This document shows, one piece after another, positions 9,057 to 18,471 of a DNA stretch of 64,000 bases. Both the position numbers and the translations under genes were made by a program. The notes beneath the pieces are model-generated. The model was given only the letters and a program-made list of their open reading frames with translations. It did no database searches and had not been told where the DNA came from. The stretch is from Streptomyces indicus (GTDB lineage: Bacteria > Actinomycetota > Actinomycetes > Streptomycetales > Streptomycetaceae). The first letter of the stretch is position 1, and each line of letters starts with the position of its first letter. The stretch lies in assembly GCF_900100315.1 (NCBI RefSeq), contig NZ_FNFF01000004.1, positions 491,523 through 555,522 on the forward strand, given 5' to 3'.

Positions 9057-10871
9057 TCAGAAGACGGGAACCCCGTCCCGCGTCAGCTTCCAGTCCACCC
9101 GCGCGAACACCGCCGGATCCACCGTCCCGCGCGCCTGCACCCACTGGATGATCGTGTTGCGGATCTCGTCCGAGTTCGCCCACACCTGCTGCGCCTTCGG
9201 CACATGCGGGAAGTTGCCGCCGCCGCTCGCCCGGTAGTTGTTCACCGCGAGCACGAACTGCGCCGCCGGATCCAGCGGCTTCCCCTCGAAGCTCAGGTTC
9301 TTGATCCGCGAGCCGGACGGCTGCGCGATGTCGATCTCGTACGTCACGCCGTACACCGCGTCGTAGTTGTAGTCCGGGATGTTCTCGGCGTTCGTCAGCT
9401 TCGCCGGATCCACCGGCGCACCCGCCGGCGTCTGCACGTAATAGCGCGCCGAGTACTCGAGGTAGTCCTTCAGCTGCGCGCCCGTGATCAGACGGGCCTC
9501 CAGGGTGTTCTCGAACGGGTACAGACCCGCCGCGTCCCTGATCGTCACCTCGCCCGCCGGGATGCCCGCAGTGCGCGAGAAGCACGAGGCCTGCGACAGG
9601 ACCGGCAGCGCCGCGTGCGCACCGCCCGCGAGGGCCGCCTTCACCGTCTCCGCCTGCACATGGCTGATCAGGTCGATCAACGCCACGTCCTTGAACGGGC
9701 CCTCGGCCGCCGACATCGCCTGCGTGGACGTGCCGATGACCTGGTTGACGTAGGCCACGACCTTCTCGTGCTCGTCACCGAGCAGCTTCGTGATCTTCGG
9801 GTCCTCGGCCACCTCGTTGGAGTTGAGGACCTTCGCCGCCACCTTCTCGACCGTCCAGCGGCCCTTCGACCACACCAGCTCGAAGTCGAACAGCGTCAGG
9901 CGCTGGCCCCACTTCAGCGGCTCGGAGAGCACGACCTCCTGGCCGGTCTCCTTGTTCGCGACCTTGTACTCGGGGATCTCCGTGTGCGCGTGGCCGACGA
10001 GGATCGCGTCGATGCCCGGCACCTGCTCGGCCACGAGCGCCGCCGCGTTCTCGATGTACGGCAGCTGGTCCCCGTACGAAGAAGTGCCCGAGGAACCGCT
10101 GTGCGCGGAGACGATCACCACGTCCGCACCCATCGAGCGCAGCTTCGGCACCCACTTCGCGGCCTGCTCCTCCAAGCCGGGGAACACCATCTTCCCCTGC
10201 ACGTTGGCCTTGTCCCACAGCGCGATCCCGGGGTTCGTCAGGCCGAGCACCGCCACCTTCACATCACGGCCGTGCGGGGTGCGCAGCCGGTGCATGCTGT
10301 ACGGCGCGAAGGCCGGGCGCAGGCTCTTGGCATCCAGCGCGTTCGCCCCCAGCAGCGGGAACGCGCACTGCTCCTCGAACTTCCGCAGCACCTCGATGCC
10401 GTAGTTGAACTCGTGGTTGCCGAGCGCCGCCGCGTCGTACCCGATCGCGTTCATCGCCTGCGCCATCGGATGCACCGGGCCGGCCTGCGCGGTGATCGGG
10501 TCGACCTTCGCGTAGTAGTACGACAGCTGCGTGCCCTGGATCGTGTCGCCCGCGTCGATCAGCAGGGTGTTGCGGCGGCCCTTCTCCTCGCGGACCTTGT
10601 TCACCAGCGTGGAGATCTTCGCCAGGCCCACATCGTTGTGCGCCTTGTCGTCGAACTCCTTGTCCGTGAAGTAGTCCCAGTTGAAGACGTTGCCGTGCAG
10701 GTCGGTCGTCCCCATCACCGTGAACGCGTACCGCTTCGGACCGCGGCCCTTGCCCCGGTCCGCCTGCGCAGCCTGGCCCGCCTGCGCCGCCGCGGGCGCC
10801 GCCGCACCCACCGCGAGCGCCGCGCCCGTCACTGCCGACGCACCCACGAACGACCTTCTCCTGAGCGGCAT
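9057..10871 (-). CDS. Secreted 5'-nucleotidase / 2',3'-cyclic phosphodiesterase
   Basis: A 604-residue metallophosphoesterase exported by Tat: the N-terminus MPLRRRSFVG is followed by an alanine-rich signal and AAA cleavage region. The metal-binding signatures of the UshA/CpdB family are present in order: TTDLHGNVFNWDYF, IDAGDTIQG, ALGNHEFNYG, VSAHSG and LVGHAHTEI. The C-terminal nucleotide-binding domain ends with NNYRASGGGNFPHV. It would release phosphate and nucleosides from extracellular nucleotides. The start at 10871 was chosen over an upstream ATG because GGGAGGGGG precedes it and the Tat motif follows at once. It is divergent from the SIMPL gene. Confidence 0.93.
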   Translation of the reverse strand: MPLRRRSFVGASAVTGAALAVGAAAPAAAQAGQAAQADRGKGRGPKRYAFTVMGTTDLHGNVFNWDYFTDKEFDDKAHNDVGLAKISTLVNKVREEKGRRNTLLIDAGDTIQGTQLSYYYAKVDPITAQAGPVHPMAQAMNAIGYDAAALGNHEFNYGIEVLRKFEEQCAFPLLGANALDAKSLRPAFAPYSMHRLRTPHGRDVKVAVLGLTNPGIALWDKANVQGKMVFPGLEEQAAKWVPKLRSMGADVVIVSAHSGSSGTSSYGDQLPYIENAAALVAEQVPGIDAILVGHAHTEIPEYKVANKETGQEVVLSEPLKWGQRLTLFDFELVWSKGRWTVEKVAAKVLNSNEVAEDPKITKLLGDEHEKVVAYVNQVIGTSTQAMSAAEGPFKDVALIDLISHVQAETVKAALAGGAHAALPVLSQASCFSRTAGIPAGEVTIRDAAGLYPFENTLEARLITGAQLKDYLEYSARYYVQTPAGAPVDPAKLTNAENIPDYNYDAVYGVTYEIDIAQPSGSRIKNLSFEGKPLDPAAQFVLAVNNYRASGGGNFPHVPKAQQVWANSDEIRNTIIQWVQARGTVDPAVFARVDWKLTRDGVPVF

Positions 10872-11038
10872 TCCGCCCCCTCCCTCACCGTGATCACGAA
10901 GAAACAACGCGCGTAGATTCTGCAACGCGAACCCCTCTCCGCAACACCCCGAACCGGTTGCGATCCGATGACTGCCCCGTGCCGCCGCCGGGTGCGAGAG
11001 TGGCCGGGATCAGGACGTATCCCCAGAAGGAGCACGCA

Positions 11039-11803
11039 ATGGACGACAGCACCGACACCGCCGGCACCCCCTCCGTGCCCTACGGCACCCCCTCCGTGCC
11101 CTACGGCACCCCCTCCGTGCCCTACGGCACCCCCGACGCACCCCGCGTCGCCGTCACCGGCGAAGCACGCCTCGAAGTCGACCCCGAGGTCGCCCGGATC
11201 CACGTCACCGTCACCTCGCGCGACCGCGAGCGCCGGCAGGCCCTCGACGACCTGACCCGCCGCAACGCCGCCGTCCTCGACCTCATCAAGGGGTACGGGG
11301 ACGCCGTCGAGACACTCGAGACCGGCGCCCTGTCCATCCGCCCCGAGTTCACCTCCAAGGGCCGCGGCGAGAACATCCGCGCCTACCACGGCCACGTCCA
11401 TCTCACCGCCGTACTCGGCGACTTCACCGCACTCGGCGAACTCGTCACCCGCCTCGCCGACCTCGACCTCACCTCGGTCGACGGCCCCTGGTGGGAGCTG
11501 CGGCCCGACTCGCCCGTGCACGGCGAAGCCCGCAGCCAGGCCGTCCGCGAAGCCGTCCAGCGCGCCCGCGAATACGCCGCCGCCCTCGACACCCGCCTCG
11601 CCGCCCTCGTCGAACTCGCCGACCTCGGCGCCGAGAACGCCGCCCCGTATGCGAGGGAACCGAAGATGATGCACGCCCGGGCCGTGGCCTTCGACGGGGG
11701 CATGGAAGCGGAGGGCGCCGCGCCCCTCGACCTCGAACCCCGGCGCCAGACCGTCTACGCCATGGTCAATGCCCGCTTCACCATGCATCCGCCGCAGCTC
11801 TAA
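11039..11803 (+). CDS. SIMPL (DUF541) domain protein
   Basis: A 254-residue protein with a SIMPL/DUF541 domain from about residue 35 to the end, recognisable by VAVTGEARLEVDPEVARIHV and the repeated beta-alpha units with RAREYAAALD near the middle. Members are often exported and linked to stress tolerance; the biochemical role is not settled, and no signal peptide is visible here. The first 30 residues include three copies of a GTPSVPY heptad encoded by an exact 21-bp tandem repeat. AGAAGGAG precedes the ATG. It is divergent from the nucleotidase. Confidence 0.85.
   Translation: MDDSTDTAGTPSVPYGTPSVPYGTPSVPYGTPDAPRVAVTGEARLEVDPEVARIHVTVTSRDRERRQALDDLTRRNAAVLDLIKGYGDAVETLETGALSIRPEFTSKGRGENIRAYHGHVHLTAVLGDFTALGELVTRLADLDLTSVDGPWWELRPDSPVHGEARSQAVREAVQRAREYAAALDTRLAALVELADLGAENAAPYAREPKMMHARAVAFDGGMEAEGAAPLDLEPRRQTVYAMVNARFTMHPPQL
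11063..11125 (+). repeat. 21-bp tandem repeat, 3 copies, in frame
   Basis: Three exact copies of a 21-bp unit beginning GGCACCCCCTCCG, at 11063, 11084 and 11105, with a partial fourth. They encode a heptad in the N-terminal tail of the SIMPL protein and keep the frame, so copy number could vary between strains without breaking the gene. Confidence 0.9.
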
Positions 11804-11910
11804 CCATCCCGGCCCGCTCTGGTCAATCCCGCCGGTCCTGTCCAGCATGAGATGACGCCCCAATGCCCCTTGCAGCAGGGGCAGTTGGCTCCCATCCATG
11901 AGGAGATGCC

Positions 11911-12483
11911 ATGACCGACGGACTGGTCCTCGAGCCCGGAGCGGGCGAACTCATCGGCGCCTCCGGCATGACCCTCAAGGTCGGCGCCGAACAGACACCC
12001 CGCTGGTCCGTCTTCGAAGCCGTCATCCAGCCCGGCTTCGACGTCGGCGCCCACCTCCACTACGCGGCCGAAGAGCTCTTCTACGTCCTCGAAGGCGAGC
12101 TCGACCTGCTCGCCTTCGAGCCCCGCCACCGCACCGAAGGCGACTGGCAGCTGTGGGAGTCCGCCGACGGCACCAAGGTCGCCCGCGGCGGCCCCGGCAG
12201 CCTCATGTACGTGCCCACCGGCTGCCCGCACGCCTTCGCCAACCCCGGCACCACACCCGCGAAACTGCTCCTGCACGTCGCACCCTCGGGCCACGAGGAC
12301 TACCTCAACGAGGTCGCCGACCTCATGACGGCCGGCGGCATCCCAGCCCCCGACGCCCTGCGCGAACTCCGCGCCCGGCACGACATCCACCAACTCACGC
12401 CGATGCGCCGGGGGCCGGCGGGTCCGGGCGGTCCGGGCAGTCCGGGCAATCCCGGCGGCGGACCCGGCCCGGTCAACAATTGA
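11911..12483 (+). CDS. Cupin-domain protein with Gly/Pro-rich tail
   Basis: A 190-residue single-domain cupin. The first metal-binding motif is seen as GAHLHYAAEELFYVLEGELDL (His/His/Glu pattern near residues 47-67) and the second as the PTGCPHAFAN segment near 104-113. The last ~25 residues are almost all Gly, Pro and Asn and look unstructured. Function is unknown; small cupins range from dioxygenases to isomerases and sugar-binding proteins. GAGGAGATGCC lies just before the ATG. It runs toward pyk, separated by a 27-bp palindrome that may terminate it. Confidence 0.82.
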   Translation: MTDGLVLEPGAGELIGASGMTLKVGAEQTPRWSVFEAVIQPGFDVGAHLHYAAEELFYVLEGELDLLAFEPRHRTEGDWQLWESADGTKVARGGPGSLMYVPTGCPHAFANPGTTPAKLLLHVAPSGHEDYLNEVADLMTAGGIPAPDALRELRARHDIHQLTPMRRGPAGPGGPGSPGNPGGGPGPVNN

Positions 12484-12572
12484 ATGAATCCCTGCACAAT
12501 CGAGCAGTGAAAGCCCTTTACTGGCAACGGAAATGCTCATCGGAGCAGGGCGGCGCACAATTCAACACTTGT

Positions 12573-12599
12573 CAATAACCTTTCACGTAAAGGTTGTTG
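12573..12599. promoter_or_regulatory. 27-bp imperfect palindrome upstream of pyk
   Basis: CAAtAACCTTT and AAAGGTTgTTG are arranged around a CACGT centre, with one mismatched pair. It is A/T-rich against a GC-rich background and lies 41 bases before the pyk -10 element. It could terminate the cupin gene or be an operator for pyk. Confidence 0.5.
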
Positions 12600-12618
12600 A
12601 GTAGTCATGCCCAGCCAA

Positions 12619-12652
12619 TTCTCTACCCGCCGGTAAGGCATAGGCTCGAACC
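12619..12652 (+). promoter_or_regulatory. pyk promoter, apparently leaderless
   Basis: The -10 hexamer TAGGCT (12641-12646) lies only 6 bases before the pyk ATG, and there is no purine-rich ribosome site. A weak -35 candidate TTCTCT is at 12619. Together these suggest that transcription starts at or next to the ATG. Confidence 0.5.
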
Positions 12653-14089
12653 ATGCGCCGAGCAAAGATCGTTTGTACCCTGGGACCTGCCACCGACTCG
12701 TACGACCAGATCAAGGCCCTGGTCGAAGCCGGAATGGACGTGGCCCGCTTCAACCTCAGCCACGGCACCTACGCCGAACACGAGGAGCGCTACCAGCGCG
12801 TGCGGAAGGCCTCCGAGGAGACCGGCCGCAGCGTCGGCGTCCTCGCCGACCTTCAAGGCCCGAAGATCCGCCTCGGCCGCTTCAGCGAAGGTCCCGTACT
12901 CCTTGAACGAGACGACGAATTCACCATCACCGTGGAAGAAGGCGTCGAAGGCGACCGCCAGACCTGCGGCACCACCTACGGCGGACTCGCCTCCGACGTC
13001 ACCGCGGGTGAGCGCATCCTCGTCGACGACGGCAAGGTGACCCTCGAAGTCGTCGAGGTCGACGGGCCCCGCGTCCGCACCCGCGTCATCGAGGGCGGCA
13101 TGGTCTCCGACCACAAGGGACTCAACCTCCCCGGCGTCGCCGTCTCCGTGCCCGCGCTCTCCGAGAAGGACCAGGACGACCTCCGCTGGGCCCTGCGCAC
13201 CGGCGCCGACGTCATCGCCCTGTCCTTCGTCCGCAGCGGCCGCGACATCATCGACGTGCACCGCATCATGCGCGAGGAGGGCCGCCGCCTCCCCGTCATC
13301 GCCAAGGTCGAGAAGCCCCAGGCCGTCGAGAACATCGACGACATCGTCGCCGCCTTCGACGGCATCATGGTCGCCCGCGGCGACCTCGGCGTCGAAATGC
13401 CCCTGGAGCAGGTGCCGATCGTCCAGAAGCGCGCCATCAAGCTCGCCAAGCGCAACGCCAAGCCGGTCATCGTCGCCACCCAGATGCTCGACTCGATGAT
13501 CGACAACTCCCGCCCCACCAGGGCCGAGGCGTCCGATGTGGCGAACGCGGTCATCGACGGCACCGACGCCGTGATGCTCTCCGGCGAGACCAGCGTCGGC
13601 AAGTACCCGATCGAGACGGTCCGCACCATGGGCCGCATCGTCGAAGCGGCTGAGGAGGACATCCTCGCCAAGGGCCTGCCGCCGCTGACCGAGCGCAACA
13701 AGCCCCGCACCCAGGGCGGCGCCGTCGCCCGGGCGGCCGCCGAGATGGGCGACTTCCTCGGCGCCAAGTACCTCGTCGCCTTCACCCAGTCCGGCGACAC
13801 GGTCCGCCGCCTCTCGCGCTACCGCTCCCCGATCCCGCTCCTGGCCTTCACCCCTGACAAGGCCACCCGCTCCCAGCTCAACCTCACCTGGGGCGTGGAG
13901 ACCTTCCTCGGCCCGGAGGTCGACTCCACGGACGCGATGGTCGCCCAGGTCGACGAGCTCCTGCTGAAGTACGGCCACTGCGACAAGGGCGACACCGTCG
14001 TCATCACGGCCGGCTCGCCCCCCGGCGTCCCTGGCTCCACCAACCTGGTCCGCGTCCACCGGATCGGCGAGGACGACAGCTCGAACTGA
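12653..14089 (+). CDS. pyk: Pyruvate kinase
   Basis: A 478-residue pyruvate kinase converting phosphoenolpyruvate and ADP to pyruvate and ATP in the last step of glycolysis. Hallmarks: N-terminal KIVCTLGPATDS, active-site ARFNLSHG, the catalytic lysine/acid segment AKVEKPQAVENI at about 217-228, MVARGDLGVEMP, and ATQMLDSMI. The C-terminal allosteric domain includes AFTQSGDTVRRLSRYR. It is full length for the family. Initiation is probably leaderless (see upstream promoter). A terminator hairpin follows the stop. Confidence 0.97.
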   Translation: MRRAKIVCTLGPATDSYDQIKALVEAGMDVARFNLSHGTYAEHEERYQRVRKASEETGRSVGVLADLQGPKIRLGRFSEGPVLLERDDEFTITVEEGVEGDRQTCGTTYGGLASDVTAGERILVDDGKVTLEVVEVDGPRVRTRVIEGGMVSDHKGLNLPGVAVSVPALSEKDQDDLRWALRTGADVIALSFVRSGRDIIDVHRIMREEGRRLPVIAKVEKPQAVENIDDIVAAFDGIMVARGDLGVEMPLEQVPIVQKRAIKLAKRNAKPVIVATQMLDSMIDNSRPTRAEASDVANAVIDGTDAVMLSGETSVGKYPIETVRTMGRIVEAAEEDILAKGLPPLTERNKPRTQGGAVARAAAEMGDFLGAKYLVAFTQSGDTVRRLSRYRSPIPLLAFTPDKATRSQLNLTWGVETFLGPEVDSTDAMVAQVDELLLKYGHCDKGDTVVITAGSPPGVPGSTNLVRVHRIGEDDSSN

Positions 14090-14122
14090 GCGGGGGAGGT
14101 TCCCCCCTCCGGAGCACGAGAA

Positions 14123-14151
14123 CGGGCGCCCATCGAGAAGATGGGCGCCCG
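14123..14151 (+). terminator. pyk terminator hairpin
   Basis: A 12-bp perfect stem (CGGGCGCCCATC with its complement) closes on a GAGAA loop, 33 bases after the pyk stop and just before the oppositely oriented tRNA gene. Confidence 0.8.
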
Positions 14152-14175
14152 CTGAGCTTGGAATCGAAGGAAAAG

Positions 14176-14249
14176 TGCTCCGGGTGGGATTTGAACCCAC
14201 ACTGAATGGTGTTTGAGACCATCGCCTCTGCCGATTGGGCTACCGGAGC
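14176..14249 (-). tRNA. tRNA, anticodon CAA (Leu), short variable loop
   Basis: A 74-nt tRNA on the minus strand. The 7-bp acceptor stem GCTCCGG/CCGGAGC carries discriminator A. The D arm contains GG in its loop. The 5-bp anticodon stem ATGGT/ACCAT encloses loop CTCAAAC, so the anticodon reads CAA (codon UUG, Leu). The T arm is GTGGG-TTCAAAT-CCCAC. CCA is not encoded. The variable loop is only five bases (TCAGT), whereas leucine tRNAs normally have a long variable arm. The tRNA fold is certain; the charged amino acid is deduced from the anticodon only. Confidence 0.93.
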
Positions 14250-14351
14250 TCCTGCGAATCAAAGGAATTCCTCGACCCGCTGCTCACCCACCTTACCGCA
14301 GCTAGGTAGGCTCTTGGGAAGCAGTTCCTGCCCCGCCACAAGGAGCCAGAA

Positions 14352-15008
14352 GTGACCGCCCCCGAGCCCCAGCCCGTAGCCGACGACGACCAGTCGCACG
14401 TGCCTCCGCTGACGACGCGTGTCGTCATCGCCGAGGACGAAGCGCTCATCCGGCTCGACCTCAAAGAGATGCTCGAGGAAGAGGGCTACACCGTCGTCGG
14501 CGAGGCGGGCGACGGCGAGCAGGCGATCGAGCTCGCGCGGGAGCACAAGCCCGACCTCGTCATCCTCGATGTGAAGATGCCGAAGCTGGACGGCATCTCC
14601 GCCGCCGAGAAGATCACCGAGGAGAGCATCGCGCCGGTCCTGATGCTGACCGCGTTCTCGCAGCGGGATCTGGTCGAGCGGGCGCGGGACGCCGGTGCGA
14701 TGGCGTATCTCGTGAAGCCCTTCAGCAAGGGCGACGTGGTGCCGGCGATCGAGATGGCCGTGTCGCGGTACACCGAGCTGAAGACGCTGGAGAAGGAGGT
14801 CGCGGACCTCACGCAGCGCCTGGAGACGCGGAAGCTGGTCGACCGCGCGAAGAGCATTCTCCAGACCGAGTACGGGCTGACGGAGCCGGCGGCGTTCCGC
14901 TGGATCCAGAAGACCTCGATGGACCGGCGGCTCAGCATGCAGCAGGTGGCGGAGGCCGTGATCGAGGACTCCGAGGAGAAGAAGGCCGCCAAGGGCAACG
15001 GTCAGTAG
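14352..15008 (+). CDS. pdtaR: ANTAR-domain response regulator (PdtaR-like)
   Basis: A 218-residue regulator with a receiver domain (VVIAEDEALIRLDLKEML, phospho-acceptor Asp73 in ILDVKMPKLDG, TAFSQRDLVERARDAGA, conserved Lys in LVKPF). It ends in an ANTAR RNA-binding domain (RLETRKLVDRAKSILQ, then AFRWIQKTSMDRR). ANTAR proteins bind paired hairpins in mRNA leaders and prevent termination. The sequence is very close to the mycobacterial PdtaR I recall, which is partnered by the sensor kinase PdtaS; no kinase lies next to it here. The start is GTG at 14352 with AAGGAG in front. Confidence 0.94.
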   Translation: MTAPEPQPVADDDQSHVPPLTTRVVIAEDEALIRLDLKEMLEEEGYTVVGEAGDGEQAIELAREHKPDLVILDVKMPKLDGISAAEKITEESIAPVLMLTAFSQRDLVERARDAGAMAYLVKPFSKGDVVPAIEMAVSRYTELKTLEKEVADLTQRLETRKLVDRAKSILQTEYGLTEPAAFRWIQKTSMDRRLSMQQVAEAVIEDSEEKKAAKGNGQ

Positions 15009-15025
15009 GCCGCGCCAGGACACAC

Positions 15026-15071
15026 AGAAGGGGCCCTGTATCTCGTACGTACGAGATACAGGGCCCCTTCT
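15026..15071. terminator. 46-bp perfect palindrome, bidirectional terminator
   Basis: Twenty-three bases beginning AGAAGGGGCCCTG are followed directly by their exact complement, with only a CGTACG-type centre. It lies between the convergent response regulator and livF genes, and each arm ends in a T-rich run in its own reading direction. It can therefore stop transcription from both sides. Confidence 0.9.
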
Positions 15072-15086
15072 CTGTGCAGCGGAGGA

Positions 15087-15799
15087 TCAGTCCTCGCCGA
15101 GGTACGCCTTGCGGACGGACTCGTCGTGCAGGAGGTCCTGTCCGGTGCCCGACAGGACGATCTTTCCGATCTCCATGACGTGGCCCTGGGCGGCGAGCGA
15201 GAGCGCCGCCTGGGCGTTCTGCTCGACGAGGAGGATCGTCGTGCCGCGGGACTTGAGCTCGACGATGGTCTCCATGATCTTCTGCATCATGATCGGCGAG
15301 AGGCCCATGGAGGGCTCGTCGAGCATGAGCAGCTTGGGCTGGGACATCATGGCGCGGCCCATGGCGAGCATCTGCTGCTCGCCGCCGGAGAGGGTTCCGG
15401 CGGCCTGCTTACGGCGTTCCCCGAGGATGGGGAAGAGGTCGTAGGCGTGCTGGATGTCCTTGGCGATGCCCTCCTTGTCGTCGCGCAGGTAGGCGCCGAG
15501 CTGGAGGTTCTCCTCGATGGTGAGGCGCGGAAAGATGTGCCGGCCCTCGGGGGAGTGCGCGAGCCCGAGCGCGACGATCTTGTGCGCGGGGACGTTGGCC
15601 AGCGGCTTCCCGTCGAAGGTGATCTTTCCGGAGAGCGGCTTGAGCAGTCCGGAAAGGGTGCGCAGCGTGGTGGTCTTGCCCGCACCGTTGGTGCCGATGA
15701 GGGTGACGACCTGGCCGGCCTCGACGCTGAAGGAGATGCCCTTGACGGCTTCGATCTTGCCGTAGGCGACCTTGAGGTCCTCGACCTCGAGCAGAGCGG

Positions 15800-15803
<4 letters not shown>
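15087..15803 (-). CDS. livF: Branched-chain amino-acid ABC transporter ATPase LivF
   Basis: A 238-residue ATPase of the high-affinity Leu/Ile/Val importer. It shows Walker A GTNGAGKTTT near residue 37, signature LSGGEQQMLAMGRAM near 139, Walker B LLMLDEPSMGLSP, and the LivF-typical IMETIVELKSRGTTILLVEQN. It is the last gene of the minus-strand operon livK-H-M-G-F, and its start overlaps the livG stop by 4 bases. It ends 15 bases from the large palindromic terminator. Confidence 0.95.
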
Positions 15804-16671
<868 letters not shown>

Positions 16672-16675
<4 letters not shown>

Positions 16676-18471
16676 GCCCCCGCCTTGGTGACGCTGACGG
16701 TGTCTTGGGGCAGTCGCTGGTCGGGTACGTCGAGTTGGTCGGTCTCGTGGAACTGCAGCTGCGCGCGCTTGTTGGCGACGAGGCCTTCGGGGCGGAAGCG
16801 CATGAGCAGGACGAGGGCGAGGCCGAAGAGAAGGAGCTGGAGCTCCTCGAGGAACTCGAGCTTCTTCGGGATGAGGTAGAGCAGTGCGGCGCCGATGAGG
16901 GGTCCGCTGATGGTGCCCATGCCGCCGAGGATGACCGCGGCGAGCAGGAAGGCGGAGTTCGGCGGGACCGTGTTGGCGAACTGGTACTGCTCGGGGGTGA
17001 CCGTGGACTGCAGGTGGGCCTGGACGGTGCCGGCGAGGCCGGCGAGGGTGGCGCCGAGGGCGAACGCGATGAGCTTGACCCGGAAGCCGTTGATGCCCAT
17101 GGCGGTGGCGGCGGTCTCGTCCTCGCGGATGGCGACCCAGGCGCGGCCGATACGGGAGTCCCCGGAGCGGCGGAAGACCAGGACGACGAAGACCAGGACG
17201 ATCAGCATCAGGAAGAAGTAGTTGCTGGGCCGTCCGAGCGGGGTGCCGAGGAACTCGTGGGACTCGCCGAAGTTGAACCCGAAGAACTCGAGATCGGGGA
17301 TGTTCGGGATGCCGTTGGAGCCGTTGGTGATGTCGGGCCCGGTGTTGCCGTTCAGGTTCTGCATGGCGATGCGGAAGATCTCACCGAAGCCGAGCGTCAC
17401 GATGGCCAGGTAGTCGCCGCGCAGCCGCAGGGTCGGGGCGCCGATGACGACGCCGAAGACCAGCGATGCGCCGGCGCCGGTGAGGACGGCGGCCCAGAAC
17501 GGGAACTGGACGCCGATGCTGGAGGTCGGCGCGCCGGAGACCAGGGCGGCGGCGTAGGCGCCGACGCCGAGGAAGGCGACGTAACCGAGGTCGAGCAGGC
17601 CGGCGAGGCCGACGACGATGTTCAGACCGAGGGCGACGGTCGTGAAGATCAGGATGTTGGCGCCGATGAGGGCGTACGTGTCGTCGGTCTGCGTGAACGG
17701 GAAGCAGGCGGCGGCGACGATGGCCGCGGCCATCGTGACGTTGCGGTGCTTGGTGGTGAGGGTGGTGAGGCGGGCGAGGAGCCCGGCCCGGGACACCGCG
17801 GCGGCACCGAAGCAGGTGGTGATCAGGGCACCGATGAAGAGCTCGGCCTCGGCAGCGATGCAGTACGCGAAGACGTACAGGCCGAGGGCGAACGAGACGC
17901 CGATGACGACGATCTCGAGCCAGGCGGGGAGCTCCTTGGTGCTCCGCCCGGGCTCGGGTGCCTTGGTGGCGGCGCGCAGGCGGTGCCACAGGTTGGGCTC
18001 GTACTCGTCGGGGGCGACCTCGGCGGGCAGTCCGAGGGCGGCGACGGCGGCGATGAGCGCGCCGACGCCGGAGATCCACGCGCCGGGTTCGAGGTTGACG
18101 ACGCCGCCGAGCTGGTACGAGATGGAGCCCATGGCGTAGCCGACGGTGCCGAGGGTGCCGAGGGCGAACAGCAGGACCGGGCTGGACTTGCCGCCGGGGG
18201 TCAGCCACGTGAGGCCGCGGATGCCGAGGCCGGAGAGGGCGAACAGGGCGGTGAGCAGAGCGCCGGTGAGGGTGACGACCTGGAGTTCGGCGGGGTAGCC
18301 GTAGACGGTCAGGTCGCCGGGGTAGGCGCTGGTCCAGGTCCAGGGCATCATCGTGCCGGCGAAGGCGACGACGGCTCCGGCGACGGCGCCGATGCGGGCC
18401 GTGGTGGGGGGCAGCGGGATGATCGCCTTGCTGCCGGTGTCCTTGGTGAGAGTGGTCGTCATGGGTATCAC
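16672..18471 (-). CDS. livM: Branched-chain amino-acid ABC transporter permease LivM, extended
   Basis: A permease of about 599 residues. The C-terminal ~320 residues are a standard LivM (NIVVGLAGLLDLGYVAFLGV, GEIFRIAMQNLNGNTGPDIT, GMGTISGPLIGAALLYLIP). The N-terminal ~270 residues add several predicted membrane helices not found in the usual 300-450-residue LivM, plus a hydrophilic segment around residues 195-220. GTG at 18471 overlaps the livH stop by 4 bases, matching the other junctions; ATG at 18462 is the alternative. The extra part may be regulatory or structural; I know no assigned role. Confidence 0.9.

Noticed and set aside
6702..10916. Very long plus-strand frame across the decarboxylase, monooxygenase and nucleotidase
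   Set aside because: Arg/Pro/Ser/Thr-rich nonsense translation typical of the wrong frame in high-GC DNA; it spans genes on both strands that have clear motifs.
14123..14151. Hairpin as part of the tRNA gene
   Set aside because: It lies outside the mature tRNA and is better explained as the pyk terminator.
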